Below, piece after piece: positions 1 through 14,735 of a DNA stretch of 64,000 bases (the first letter of the stretch is position 1; each line of letters begins with the position of its first letter). The DNA is from Chamaelirium japonicum. Lineage: Eukaryota; Streptophyta; Magnoliopsida; Liliales; Melanthiaceae. The DNA lies in contig OX393557.1 of NCBI GenBank assembly GCA_947650365.1, forward strand, positions 30,249,783-30,313,782. Reading direction: 5' to 3'. The notes beneath the pieces are model-generated. The model saw only the letters and a list, made by a program, of their open reading frames with translations. It was not told where the DNA came from and did not search any database. Both the position numbers and the translations under genes were made by a program.

Positions 1-469
1 TGTTTGGAAGGTTAATTAGTACTCTCTCTCTCTCTAACAAATGAATCACACCAAGAAGATAGCTACGGCCGCATTCGGCGGCGGCCGTCCAAGTGCCGAC
101 GGGCAGGCACATGCATTTACTAGTAACTAGTAAGATTAACAAGGTAAAACAAGTTTAGATTGGTCTAAGCAATAACGCATGCAAGTGAAAACACAAGTTC
201 AGATCATATATTAATAGTAATAAGCCTACAAACAACACAATTTAAGCATAAAACTATAAGCTCCTGATCTCACTTGGACTTTCCCACATCATGAAAGACA
301 AGATAAAGGTTTAATCGGATCAAGTTCTTCATCTGAGCATATCCCACGATATATATGCACGGACCTCTAAGAAATCATCGACCATATTCATTCGTCCAGT
401 CATGAGAATAGCGACAGTATATGCAATTGCATTATTACCTATGCGTAAACAGAACAATATTTGGGTTGT
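1..469. other. Intergenic sequence, no gene seen
   Basis: This stretch lies downstream of the RlmN-like gene. It has a short CT run near base 25 and a GC-rich patch around 65-110. A segment of about 75 bp (roughly 55-130) resembles one near 20470-20550, sharing a motif like GGCACATGCATT followed by ACTAGTAA. No reading frame or RNA gene is recognisable. Confidence 0.5.
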
Positions 470-477
470 GCAAACAC

Positions 478-916
478 TAGGGCTGGCAATTTCTGACCCG
501 ACACGAAGTTAGCAGGTCTGGGTCAGGGCTAAACGGGTTCGGGTTGTAAACGGGTCAACATGATAGACTTGTTTAATAAACGGGTCGGGCCCGGGTTTAG
601 GGTCTGGACACGGTAGACCCGGGAAGACCTCGTGTTGGTTCGGGTCGGGTCTACCCGCAATCCGGTACTGTAATATATAGTATCAGCGGGTCTATCGGGT
701 TAGGTCGGGTCGAGTCAGATTGGGTCGGGTCGAGTCAACTGAATAAACCCGTGTTGTAAACGGGTCTAACAGGTCTTATCGGGTCTACCCATTTATAAAT
801 GGGTCGGGTACAGGTTTAGGATCTACACACGTTAAATAGGTCGGATCCGGTTCTAGGGGTTTTGGACACGACCCGAAACTAGACACTGTCACGAACCTGA
901 CCTATTGCCACCCCTA
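478..916. mobile_element. hAT-type MITE with perfect 8-bp target duplication
   Basis: The 439-bp element begins TAGGGCTGGCAAT and ends ATTGCCACCCCTA, which are imperfect inverted repeats of each other. It is flanked by the identical 8-mer GCAAACAC at 470-477 and 917-924. An 8-bp duplication is the hallmark of hAT transposition. The interior consists of degenerate CGGGTCGGGT-like repeats and has no coding capacity, so it is non-autonomous. The same terminal type occurs at 7396-7848. Confidence 0.9.
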
Positions 917-924
917 GCAAACAC

Positions 925-1621
925 CACACGAGTATACATCCAGAGAAGCACGTGCAGCCACACAATAGAATAGTGTAGGTATGAGGTTGCATAATACATT
1001 GTGTGCCACACAGTTTCCCATGTTTGTGCAACCCAAATTATTTTTCTAATATACTGGTCAGGATCATAGCATAACCACCACCCAATAAGGAAGATATTCT
1101 TTATTTTCTGAATTTTAAAATCTTCTGTTTTTTTTTCTTAAATTTTTCTTTTTATTTTTAATAAAAAAACACAACATGGGTGTGAGATTGCACAACCGCA
1201 TATGCGATCAACTCAGTCTGAGTTGTGTGATCACACATTGCACTTAGCAACATTAGGCTCAATTACTTAAACCATCAGTAATCAAGATACCAGACATGTT
1301 CATACTGTAAGCCAATTCACGACTGTCGTGTTTAGTTCGTTTAGTCCTGATTTAGGGTTATCGAGACAGCCTTGAATTATGGTGATTACATGGGTCATTG
1401 TACCTTGGCTAAATCAGTGATGGTGATACCTGGTTTGCCTTTTGAAGTGGAGATGCAAGCTTTCAAGGAGGGTCTTCAGTGTGCTTAGGTCCACCTTGGT
1501 GAGTTTGGTCCCTCATTAGTGAATGTCGAGCCTTGATTAAAGACATCCCCAATCGCCGATGAGTACTTACAAAGATACTAGTCTCCATCTGAACTGAATG
1601 TACATGGTAGGTACAGTGACA
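925..1621. other. 3' flank of RlmN-like gene, no gene seen
   Basis: This AT-rich sequence lies downstream of the RlmN-like stop codon. It presumably contains that gene's 3' UTR and poly(A) site, but I cannot pick a single polyadenylation signal. No other feature was recognised. Confidence 0.4.
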
Positions 1622-4600
1622 TCAGAGATGAAGATCTTCGATATCGATCGAGAGATCTGCACCACCAACTGATCTCTGTTCTGAAAGGTTCACCACCAGC
1701 TGGCCACAAGCGCCGCTTATATCTTGACCCATTTGCTGGCGGACAGTCGTCCGGATATTGTAGACACCTCGAAGTACCTTCTGGAACCTCCAGATATTTT
1801 CTTCAGTACTAGCCCTGAAAGGACTTAGACTACCAATCGGGTTGAAAGGTATCAAGTTCACGACCTGTTGTCATCAAAGACGATTGCAGTGGCGTGTTCA
1901 AGAAGACAAGGTGGTTAGCGAAGTATATATGAAACGACATTTTAGAAGATGATAAATTGAGTTGGTAGCATCGAACATGGAATCACATGACTACAGCATC
2001 CAGAGTCACATTAATAATGTAGCTGATGGCTTGTTGTGTGTGTGCTGTGTGTCTAAATATATCAAGGTTTGAGAATTGAAGTTCAGGTTCAGAGTTAAGA
2101 CCACACAAAAAACCAGTCCGGAGAGACCATTTCGACCAAAATATTAAAAATTATAAAAAGAGCAGAATCCGGGTCTGATTCGATTGATTCAGGATTGATA
2201 CACATTTTGGTTTGGTGGGCTGTCTCAGTTCGATGGCTAATATCCGAACTGTTCGGATGGGCCAAGCTCCTAACCGATTCGTGTTCCACTGAACCCTCAA
2301 GCCAAGGTATATATGTTCACAAAATCATGCCAGAATAAATGCAGGATAAATAAATAGTTCCTAACTTAGTATTTATTGGTAGTGGCAGACTGGCAGCCAT
2401 ATAACACCCGATATATGAGATAGTATCGGCCACCGGCAATTGCTAACTTTGTTTCTTTCAAAACTAGATCAATGAATATTTAGGTCGATCTACAGAGATA
2501 AAAAAGTAGCAACTGATGGAAGCATTTGCGGTGATCACTCCAAACGGAAATGGAAGTACTTCAAAGACACCCAACCAAATCATCACATTAGGGAGCATAT
2601 GTAACCAAAGCATATAACCAATAGTTCACCACATGGATAGGTATGCAATGGTGGTATATAACACAGGACCAGAGCAAATAACAACAAAAAAATGAATATG
2701 TCACACGAGGATGAAGGAAGGAGCACGAAGCAAGATTACATCATTCATTGCATTACCCTATATGGCGATAATCTAGTGTTGTCAAGGCCACGCCTAGGCA
2801 CCGCCTAGGTGACCAGCCTAGGCCATTTTGGACCCTAACCGTCTAGGCAATGAGTCAGTGACTTGGCCGGCAGTGACTAAAAAGCACCCACATCCCCCCA
2901 CCCTTCCCTCCTCTCTTCCCCCTAAAAAAACCCAGCTCTATGTTTTCAAATAGAGAAAACAAAGCACAATTTGGAGGATAAGGTGCAACCATTGGCGGCC
3001 ACATGCGATCACCAACAAGCTCCGACAACAATTAAACTTTTTTAATGTTTCTTACTCTCTCAAAACTATATCTCACGTTCAACTGTGACATATTGTCTTA
3101 AGTTTCTTTTTTCATTTTTGCTCTATTATATTCCTTCGTTCTGATATGATCCTTCTTCGTACTATCTCTTCCAATCTTTCTCAATAGTAATATATTTCTG
3201 TTATTTAGTCACAAATTATCTCAAGTATCTGGTTAATTTCTTGCCATTTCTTTCTTTCCTTTTTATTTTCTCCAACCCTCTTAATAATTTTGTTGATTGA
3301 CCTTTCCTTTAATTAAATACAAATGCCACGTCATTGTATACAGGGTCGGTTCTCAAAAAAAATGGTTCTCAAAAAATTGTATATAGGGTCCCATATTTTT
3401 ATTTATTTATTTAAATTTGTATTAATATTGTTATTATATTTTTAAAGATGATATTTAGAGTAGGTGTTCGCTCTACATGCTTATTGATTTGTGAATTACA
3501 TCCAAAATCAAAACAATATTAAAAGAATAAATAATGCTGAAACTTCAAACTAATCAAGTATTGATATTTAATTTTTGTTTAGTAACACATAAATATTAAT
3601 GTATGTCTGATATATGATAACGTATGTAAGAAAATTATCGCCTAGGTTACGCCTTGTCTAGACAGACTCGGTCGCCAAGCCATCGTCTGGCCGTCTTGAG
3701 TTGACAACACTGCTATAATCTGGTAAAGACTATTAACATCATATATGTCGGGGACAAAGAATACAACACCCACTATTTAACTCCCTAAAACAGAAATTCA
3801 TCATGTTCTAAAAAAAAGGAAAGAAATTCCTTAGTGCTAATCTTCACAGGTTCACTATGGTGAGATTAATTTGTCAACACACAAATTCATAACAATATGA
3901 ATATAAAGATGATTTTGATTCAGATTATAAAGAAATTTGGAGGGTACCTAAATAGCTTGTAGTCTATGACTCTATCGGTCTAATTTTTTTTTCCTATTAT
4001 GTTAATTTTCAATATCTTGTAAGTCCAACAAATAACCTTGTGATGCATCTAAAGAAGACGGCAATGTTATTCGGGTCACACACCGACATGCCATGCATCC
4101 ACTAGCACTCAGTGTATTTTTCAATGCATCGAGCGCCATAGTCACCAAAATGCCATGATTTTTTGGAAAAAGTGTTTTAAAAACAAAATTTAACGTAACC
4201 CAAAAAATTGCAGATTTTGTTATGTGTAGAGTCTAAGCGCAAGGAGCCATAAAAAACCTAGATTGAAGTCTACAGCCCGAAGAAGAATGCAGAAAAGTTT
4301 TGTTCGACAAGTCAGAAAGTCTAACCGACCGATTGGTACAGGGTGCACGAAACAGGTCCTATTGAAGACCGATTGGATCTTGGCCAGATCAATCGAAATT
4401 ACTCGCGGCAATGTTATCCAAAGATCGTGTTAAACCGATCGATTGGAGGTCTCGTTCAACCGATCGGTTTGACTGTTTCAGCCTTTCAGGAATCATACCT
4501 TTTACGGGTTTAGGGCTTTAAGCAATTCTAATCCTATAGTATATAAAGGATTGTGAGAGATGTAAACAAAAGAGAGAAGTTATTATTCTCTAATGTTCTA

Positions 4601-7197
4601 AAAAGCGGCCCAGGTGGCACCTAGGCGCTAGGCAGCCCCCCACCACCCATCCTAACCCCTAGGCGCTTTAGAAAAGCGGCCAAGCTCCCAGACGTAGCTA
4701 GGCGGAGCAAGGCGGCAGCCTAGGCAAGTTGAGGCTAGAAAGGCGGACCTAGGCGGGCTGAGGCGGACCAAGCGGGCTCAGGTTGGCCAGGCAGGCTTGC
4801 GGGCTGGGCGGGCTCAGGCTGGCCAGGCGAGCTGGGGGTTGAGTCGGCCTACCTCAACGACACTCCCTCTCTTTAATTAATATCAAAATAATTAATAAAA
4901 AACCAAAACGCCTAAACGCTGCTTAGGCGCTAGGCAGCCCCCCATCGCCCAAATAGCGCCTTCGCTTTTTAGAACCTTGTTATTCTCTATATTAGGGTTT
5001 GGGAAGAACCTTAAGGGCATGAGAGGGAAAAGGGGATACTTTGTAATCGAGCATTTTGCTCCATTGTCTTGAAGAATAGTGGAATCGGGAGTGAAGAACG
5101 TAGGCATCATTCCCGAACCTCGTAAATCTGTATTTTTTTGGGGTGATTTGTGTTTGCATCTTGTTTCTTTCGTTGCGTATTGCTTGTGTGTGGATTGGAT
5201 TGTCTGGCAGTCGATTGCTCATTCTAGCTAAGCAACATTTCGTCGAGGAATACAATCGCCACGTATCAGTGGGATCACTAGATAGGATTTTCAACAAGTG
5301 GTACCAGAGCATCAATGTTTTGATTGAAAGCAATGAAAAAAGGAAATGTGAGAATCGAGAAGTTCAATGGAACAAACTTTGGATTCTGAAAGATGCAAAT
5401 AAACAACTACCTATTATCAGAAGGATCACTAGCTTCCACTTGGAGGAAAATCAATTAAATAGTAGAATATGAACATATACGAGTGGGAGATACTCGACAG
5501 GAAAGCACTGGACATGATTTGGTTGCCCCTATCCTCACAAGTGGCGTTCAATATCAAAAACGAGAAGATGGCGGCATAAATTGAAGGTCTATGAGAAACT
5601 CTCACCCTTGAATAAAGTTTTCTTGATGGAAAGGTTATTCAACATGAAGGTGTCAGATGGCGGAAGTGTGGCACATCACCTCAACGAGTTCAACACAATC
5701 ATGAATTATAACCACCAGAAGATCGTACATTTTCTGCAATATGCAATTTATTTATTTTCTGACTGTAAAGTAAAAATAGATCTTACCACTTGAAGCATCT
5801 CTAGTAGTTTGCCAAGCTGGTGTGCATGCTGCTCCTGGTCATTAACCTCATCAAGCATGATGTACTCAATAAATACTTTCTGTTGGCTGAAATCAAGGAT
5901 GATCACATAAGATACAAAGAAGACATTGATGAATTATATTATGTGGGGAGACATTTTCCCAGTTCTCACCTGTTCCTTTGATAGGTTTTTAACACATCCA
6001 TGAGCCTTCCTATAGGAAAAGCTCGTGCTGCTGGCATTATTTGACACCGAATATCTTGATCAGGAGCATGCAACGATACAGCTAAGTTCACTTTTGGAAG
6101 GTCGTCATGGAGCTTGTTAATCCTGTGAATGATTCCAACCTACACATTGCATAAGTTCACCATAAATAACTTGTTCTGGACTTTTGCCCCAATGAATTTA
6201 TGATTTATGGCATCCAGCTACAGTTAAATTAACACCCATAGGAAATCCAAAAGGCCACAGCATATAGGATATCCAGTGTATTGACACTAGGGAAAGAAAA
6301 ATCTATTCTCCATTTTCTTATTTGTTGGACAATAATCCTAGTATAAATGAAGAGATTTTATTGATCTGTCTACAACCAGGAAAGAAAGAACACAAAACAA
6401 GGCAAGCTACAAGATAGTTGAGATAGCAAATGCTTTACAAAACTACCTCCAGAAGACTAAAGTTCAAAAGTACATCGGTTCATTGTACCTACAGTTGATA
6501 CCGTAATTCTCTTAGGTGAGAGCTGAAAAGGGGATCCTGTCATGATATGGATAGCTTCCACTAAAGCAGTATAGTTGTTTAATGGCTCTCCCATTCCCTG
6601 TATTTCCACAATAAATTCACTTTAGTTAAAAAGCTTGAATCCAAGCCAAGAACAGTTTACGAATGCAAGTAACAACAGGATATGCCAATCAAGAATATAA
6701 ACCCTTAAAAGTGTCACTTTGGTACCTGGTAAGTTAGCTTTTCTTGGAATAGCATATGCATTGGGACAGATTTTTATGCATCTATGCACATGCCAAATAC
6801 ATTTTAGGATATATAACAAGGGATGACGGTTTTGTGCTGACTAGGACAAAACAGAACCAAAAAACTGACTAGACAAAAAGAAACGCTACTGACTAGACAA
6901 AACTCTCCTGTGCACGCGATCATAGCCGTTCGCTCTCTCTTCCCCCAATCTCTCTTTTCCAATCTTTCTCTTTCTCCGTCACTCTCTCTCTCTCTTCCCC
7001 GATCTCTCTGTCTCTCTTCCCTCGCTCTCTTTCTCTTCCCCCGATCTCTCTCTCCGTATCTCTCTTTCTCTTCGTCTCTCTCTTCCCCATGTATCTCTAT
7101 CTCTCTGTTCTCCCTCTCTCCGTCATCCTCTCTTCCCCCAACTCTCTCCCCGATTCTATCTCTCTTCCCTCGATCTCTCTCTTCGTCTCTCTCCGTA

Positions 7198-7248
<51 letters not shown>

Positions 7249-10200
7249 TTCTCTCTCTCTTCCCCACGATCTCTCTTTTCGTATCTCTCTCTCCGATCTC
7301 TCTCTCGCACTCTCCGTCTCTCACTCTCTCTCCCATCTTTCTCTCTCCCACGATCTCTCTCTCTCTCGGTCTCTCTCTTCCCCTGATATCTTTCTTAGGG
7401 CTGGCAATTTTGGACCCGACACGAAATTAGCGGGGTCCGGGTCTGGGTTAAATGGGTTCAGGTCGTCAACAGGTTGACACGAGTCACACGACTAACCCGT
7501 TTAGTAAACGGGTTGGGTCCATGTTTTGTCTCCAACCCGTTTAAGACCCATTTAAAAATCAATCGGTCGGGTCTACCCAGCATCCGATCACAGTGTGTGA
7601 TGGGTTCAACGGACAACTGTGATCAAGACACCCATGATGGTGAGTTGCAACGAAATATAAAATTTTAAAAAAATAAAGAATAAATATTTAAACAAGTCTT
7701 AGCGTGTCTACCCTTTTATAAACGGGTTGGGTACGGGGTTAGGGTCTAGAAACGATTAGTTAAACGGGTCGGCTCCGGGTATAGGGGTTTTGGACACGAC
7801 ACGAAACCGAACACAACACGAACACGACACGACCCATTGCCAGCCCTACTCTCTCTTCTCTCTCTTTCTCCGTCTCTCTCTCTTCCCCCGATTTCTTTCT
7901 CTCTTCCTCCAATCTCTCTCTCCGTATCTCTCTATTTCTCCATCTCTATCTCTTCCCCCGATCTCTCTCTCTCCGTCTATCTCTCTCTTACCCTGATCTC
8001 TCTCTCTCTCTCTTCGTCTCTGTCTTCGTCTCTCTCCACGGAAACTGAGTGGAATGCGCATGTTGTGGTGGCTAAAATCATGCAGCTATGATGCAATTGT
8101 AGTGATGCTGAATAGGTGCTCCAGCGTTTGATCTACCCGTGATACTAGTGATCTGGAATCACCGTTATACCATAGATTCTCTTGTTTTGCTCAAAAATAT
8201 AATATTAAAATAATAAAGCCATTAAACCATTATATCTTGGTCGACCATTAAATGATGGATTTAATAGTTAGCCATTGAACCATTCTGTGAAACAAGTTTT
8301 TTTTATCTTACCCCCTACTTAATTTGGGTAACTAATTAAATCATTCTATCATGGCTGACCATTAAAGTTTTTTTTATAGTTCAAATTATAATTTTTAATA
8401 TTTTTTATAATTCAAATAAAGTTTTTCAAATATAAATTTTGATAAATGAGGCTCTCGCTTTGACCGGTGGTTTTGCTAAGGTTGTCGGTCCATCGGGGCT
8501 ATTGGTTGTAGGCCGATGTTGCAGCCGAAAGTGTTTTGTAGCCGAATGCGATCAGGTGTGTTACCGCCGAATACGACGATGGGGGTGGGGGGTGGTGATG
8601 CCCGGGGGGTGTCTTGTCGTTGATTGCGGCCCACTGCAATCCCGACATGTGTGTTGCCGTCGAAGGCGGTTCGACTATGTTTTGCCGCCAAAGACGGCCC
8701 GCTGCTTTGTCGATAGGTGTGTTGCCGCCGAAGGCGGCCCGCTGCAGTGCCATCAGACACAAGCATGCACTAGTTTTAAGATATAGACTAAAGCAAGACA
8801 CAAATCCAACAACCCTCAGCATTTATATGTTATGTTATATGCCTATGTGTGAAATATACTCAAACAAATCAAACATGACTTCTTCCTAAATCAATAAGAC
8901 ATGTCTATTTGAAAAGGAGAAAAGCATTTACAGGTCCAACAGGACATGGAGTAAAAATTTGTGAGATAGTTCCAAGATGAACTGAAATCACATGGATCCA
9001 CACAAAAACTTGGTGACAATACTTCACGGCCAGTTTTTTACAACCATTACAAACAAGATTTGTTGGAAAATGTACACTAGAAATTAGTCTCATTAAAGTA
9101 ACATTGGTATGTCAGAAGGAACAATTCGGCAAGACCAGCATATAGTATACCATGAAAACAACATTTCGTATGTGGGAAAGGTGATATGCATGGACCAATT
9201 GTTCCACAATCTCTCCAGATGACAGATTGTTTTTAAACCCCATACTCCCAGTAGCGCAAAACTTGCAACCCATCTTGCATCCCACCTGAAACAGAATAAT
9301 AGAAATAAGAACCTACTATTCTGAAGGAAACCTAAGTAAAAAACCATTAGAACAACCTGAAAAGGCTAAATTATTGGAAACAGTTATCGCCTCAAAAACA
9401 TAAGCATTTATTTTATCTAGAGCATAGAGATAGATTATACCTGGGATGAGACACACAATGTTGATCTTGGACCCCCAGGACGAGGTTTTCCATCATACCT
9501 TCCCATACGAGTATCATACCTCATAATCACAGCTTCCACAAAAGTGCCATTCTGATTATAGAAATTATGAAAAATGATCCTTCTATTCCTTCTTCAGCAA
9601 CAAGATGAAAAAAAAAATCTTTCATAAAAGAGTATAAACCTTCGCTCTCATGTATGACTACGATGGACATTATGATTTACTGCATTATAAAATTATACAA
9701 CTTGACCCAAATAATTCATAATGTCATTAGTAAAAGTGCATGTGGGAACGGGGAAGCAAAGCTCTCAAAATTACCTAGGAAACATTGTATAAAATAGGGA
9801 AATGTATAAAAAAAAAATATTCAGTTGATATATTTCTAATAAAATATAACACGTAACATTGGTACTGCAAAATAGTTATAAATAAAGCACATAAAGAAAG
9901 CGAAAGTAGAGAAAATATGGGAGAGGTAGATGAATTGTTGCTTCCTTGAGATCCAATTAAAATCAGGATTCCCAATTCAGTTATGACATTTTAATCTCAG
10001 CATGCAACGCTTTTTGGACTTCCATGATGTACTCCCTAATTCACTCAATAAATATCCTAAAGATGACAAAAATTGACCAGGACCACTAACCTGCCCTACC
10101 AGCTTAAATGTTGATATGGGTAGCAAGGTAGGCCTCGGTGTGTTGCAGTTCTGATGTGTGGGTCGAGGGCCTTGGGGCAAAATGACCTAGAGCTAAAGGG

Positions 10201-13200
10201 GTTGGATGTGGGCAAGAACCTACGACTAGCTGAGTAGTTACTACAAATGAAACTATAAATGCAATAATAATTTACCAATGTTCTCTCGATGCACAAGGAA
10301 CAAAGAAAAGAATAATCTCATATAAGCATTGTATTTGATCAGGCATGTTTTGCTAGGCTATGTTAGGTGAGTCAACCCATCGTGGGCTTTAATGGTTGAC
10401 CAATGTCATCAAAATTAATGGTTATGAAGGTTGACCCAATGGCGGGTACAAGTCAGAAAATCCCAATATTTGGTGGTGTAAGTCAGGTTTGGGTCTCATG
10501 CCCATAGAATTAAATGTCGACAAATTTGCAACGAAATCACCGACATGCCTTTTTTTTATGATCGGCATAGAAATTGTCCAAAATTTTGATAGGTACCAAA
10601 TTTAGGTCAAACAAAGCAAAATGACCAATATTTGACCAAAATCCTACAATTCATCTTTTTTCCATACAATTTCACTGAAAAATTCATCTTTTCAATAAAA
10701 AAAATTACATGGATTTTAGTAAAAAATTCCATCCTTTCCTCCATTCCGAATTTTTTTACATAATAGAGCTATTTTATCGAAATCAATCGAAACTTGACTG
10801 AAATCCAACAAAATTCCACCAAAAACTTCCCTTAAAAAATACAAAATTTCCATTGAATTTAGACCGATATGCAACAAATGTCCTTTTTATTTACCGACTA
10901 AAATCGATATTGATATTAAAAACCATGTCCACGCCTTATGATCATGTAATATGAGGTTGAACCGACCTGAGCCCCAACGAACCCATTGCCACCCCTATAA
11001 GATCCTATGAATCTAGAGCCCCACCAAACCCATTGTACCCCTACAAGATCCTATGAATCTTGAACTACAATAACCGGAAAAAAAATAGAAATATCCTCAA
11101 GATACATATAACAGTATTCATGATTTTAAAACCCGACGGGTTGACCCGGAACCCGGCCGGGTTGACCCGGATCGGCTAGATTTCGGGTCAACTCGTCAAA
11201 AACCCGGTTTTTGATATGTCTGCCGAGTTATCCGAGTGACTCGGCCGGATCGGGTCGGGTTTCGTGACTCGGACAACCCGCGAGTCTTGATCCCTTCAGT
11301 CGGGTGAGGGTTTTAATTGCCCCTTCAGTCACGCGACTCACGCGAGGTTTTAATCCCCTTCAGTCGCGCAAGGGTTTTAAACCCTTCAGTCGCAGGGTTT
11401 CGTCGCCTCTTCAGCGGAAAAGAAACCCTAGCCTCAGCCTCTTCAGTCGCAGGGTTTCGCCGACCAGTGTTTCGCCGCCTCTTCAGTCGCAGGGTTTCGT
11501 CGCCTCTTCAGTCGCAGGGTTTCGCCGCCTCTGCGAAAGGTGCTCGACTCCTCTCATTCCCCTTCTCTCCCTCTCTTCTCAAGCCTCAGCGATCAGCGAA
11601 AGGTGCTCGACTCCTCGCATTCCCCTTCTATTTCCCGGTTTCCCCTTCTCTCCCTCTCCCCATGCTCGATTCCTATTTGTTGATGCTGTGTGAATCAACC
11701 AACCTGAAACCGAAATAAATCAGCTATCAGTTCCTTTTGATAACTATTCTAGCAAACAAAAATTCTTCAACTGAAAGAGCAAATATTGTCAATAGCAGAA
11801 GTTGTGGAATTCGACTGGGGCACCTGTTCAACTGCCTGAAGGCTCATTCCTCACTTGCGTCACAAATTTCCACAGGTATTTCTATTATTTTTTCCATGGA
11901 TTTGAATCTATCATTATTGCAATCTCTTATAGTTAATTTCTTTCTGCAGAAATGGATAGTCAGAATGTGGCTGCTACTACTAGTACAAATTCATCAGTCA
12001 ATGCACCTACGGACACAGTGATAGACGCTTCTTACTTATCTGATCCTGGTTGGCTTCATTGCTCATCACTCACTGCTGATAAGAAGAGAAACCGATGCAA
12101 CTATTGTGGGGATTAACAGATTTAAACACCATCTAGCTAGAATTCCTGGTGATGCAGCACCTTGTAAGAAGGTCACTGATGTAATTGCTAAATCAATGAA
12201 GGATCTTTTAAGTAAAAAGACAACGGAAACTAAGAAAAGAAAACAGTACAAAAGTGATTTGGGTGCATTTGGGAGTATACAAGAGCTTGATGAGGAAGAA
12301 TACGATGATTCTTTGAGGACAAAAAGGGGTAAAGTAGTAGTTAACTCTGGAAGAGTGCAGCAAAAAATAGAAACATGCATTGATAAGAACTCTAGGAAAC
12401 GTGTTTGCGAAGTAATTGCAAGGTGGTTTTATCATGCTGCCATTCCATTCAATGCCGCAGATTCTATTTATTTTCCAAAGGTATGTGAAGCCATTGGATT
12501 TTATGGGCAAGGCTTCAAGCCTCCAACACCATATGAGTTGTCTGGGCCACTTCTAAAAGAGGAGGTGGAAACTCTACAAGTTTATTTGAATGAGTTCAAG
12601 TCTTCATAGAGTGAAACTGGTTGTTCCATCATGTCGGATGGGTGGAGGGATCAAAAAGGAAGGACACTAATAAACTTTTTAGTGTCGTGTCCGCGGGGGA
12701 TTATGTTCATAAGATCCGTGGATGCATTTGATATAGTCAAGGATGCAAATAATATCTTTAAATTGCTTGATGAGATAGTTGAGGAGGTTGGGGAGGAGAA
12801 CATTATTCAAGTGGTAACGGACAATGCTGCAAATTATGTTGCCGCCGGCAAACTTCTTATGGCAAAGAGGAAGCATTTGTTTTGGAGTTCTTGTGCCGCT
12901 CATTGTCTTGACCTTATTCTTGAGAAAATTGGTAAGTTGAAACCGATTGAGTTTGTCATAGAGAAGTGCAAAAAGATTGTGAAGTTCATATACAACAAAA
13001 GTATGGTATTGCATATGATGCGGACTTTCACGGGCGAGAGAGAGATCCTTCGACCCGGGGCAACTCGTTTTGCAACAAACTTTATTCTTGTTGATAGTCT
13101 CATTGAGCAGGTAACTTCAAACTTTATGTTTGTCTTAGTTTCGATTTTCATGTCAACTCCTTTGTTCTATTTCTATTTGTCATATGTTGCATTGCATCTT

Positions 13201-14694
13201 TTTATTCTTTTCATTAGAGGGGTGCTTTAAAGAAGATGTTTCTCTCCGAAGAATGGGCCACTTCTAAATTTGCAAAGCTCGAGGAGGGAAAAGAATCCGA
13301 GAAGATTGTAACCAACACTTCCTTTTGGCGAAAGATGGAGCAAACACATAAGACAGTTCTTCCTATCATTTTGGTATTAAAGGCAGTGGATGGTGAAAAA
13401 CCGGTACTGGGTGAGATATATGATCTTATAGATAAAGCAAAGATGGAGATTGTTGTAGCTCACAACAACAATGAAAGGTCCTATAAGAAATATTGGGATA
13501 TCATTGATGAAAGGTGGGATTCCACTCTCCATTCTCCCCTTCATGCGGCAGGTTATTTTTTGAACCCGCATATTCACTATCGTCCAGATGTCTCGAAACA
13601 TCCCGAAATTCGACGTGGTTTGCAACAAGCAATTGCGATTCTTGAACCGGATATAGATGTTCAGATAGAAGCAATACAACAGTCAACAGGTATATGTTTC
13701 ACATAATTGTGAATTTGTGATAATCTCAATTGAAAGTCGTTTACAACTTGTCACGTTTTCATTTTGTTATTAGATTTCAAAATTTAACGATGCAACACAT
13801 TCATTTGCAACTGAACAAAGTATTCGTAGTAGAAGCAAGTTATCTCTGGATAACTTTTTTTTCCCAAATGCCCCCAAATCACCTTTGTATGCTTTTTCCA
13901 AATGCTCCCAAATTGCTTGAATTTGAATCATTACATGTTCACTATACCTGCAGTTGCTTGGTGGCAAGCTTTTGGGATAGATAATCCGGACCTCCAACGG
14001 ATTGCAATTCGTATCCTGAGTCAAAATTGCTCATCTTCGGGTTGCGAAAGAAATTGGAGTACATTTGACCAAATCTATACAAGGAAGAGGAATCGCTTGA
14101 AGCAAGAAAAGTTGAACAACTTGGTCTTTATTCACTACAATTTGAGGTTGCGGGAAAGACAACTAAGAAGGAATGTTTCGAGTTTTGATCCAGTCAATCT
14201 CGACAACATTTTACTTGAAAATGAGATTGACGAGTGGATTCATGAGAATGAAAGAGGTGACTTCGATGGGGATGATTTGAGATGGTTGGATAATGAGGAT
14301 GATGCCGATATTGCAACGATGAGCACACACCGCACTGAAGGGGAGGAATTTGATGTTGAGGAGACCAACAATGAAGATGATCTTTGAATTTTATTTGGAA
14401 TGTTGAAACTTGATGTTTTTTGAGTCTTTGACTATCATTTTGAACTGTATGTTTATCTTTGGGACTATGTAATTGAACTCTTGAACTTATCATTGGCTTA
14501 TTGAACTTGTCTTTTGAAGTTGGAACTTGGAACTAGCTTGTTGAACTTCTCTTGCTTTAGTTCATTTGAAATGATGATGTTATGTCTATGTTTCATGGCT
14601 TATGTCTATCTTTATTATTTAGTATATTTACTAATTGTGTTACTTTGCTTATCATTGGAAGTTGGAAATAGGTATTTGAACTTGTCTTACTTTA

Positions 14695-14735
<41 letters not shown>

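Larger units (their letters stand above)
1865..5786 (-). other. Intron 7 of the RlmN-like gene
   Basis: The donor GTAAGA follows exon 7 and the acceptor CAACAG precedes exon 8. The 3.9-kb intron contains a hAT MITE (2774-3712), an old copia remnant (about 4218-5740) and a hAT MITE inside that remnant (4591-4979). The stretches 1865-2765 and 3721-4217 are AT-rich and show nothing else recognisable. Confidence 0.85.
6598..9150 (-). other. Intron 4 of the RlmN-like gene
   Basis: The intron runs from the donor GTATAC next to exon 4 (9150) to the acceptor CAG next to exon 5 (6598). It contains a CT-rich minisatellite (about 6930-8045) that is split by a hAT MITE, and a GC-rich degenerate repeat (about 8439-8770). 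The long reading frames in the CT tract arise from the repeat on both strands and are not genes. Confidence 0.85.

Noticed and set aside
6804-8091. Long open frames rich in Ser/Leu or Arg/Glu
   Set aside because: They are produced on both strands by the CT-rich minisatellite inside intron 4 and have no conserved domain.
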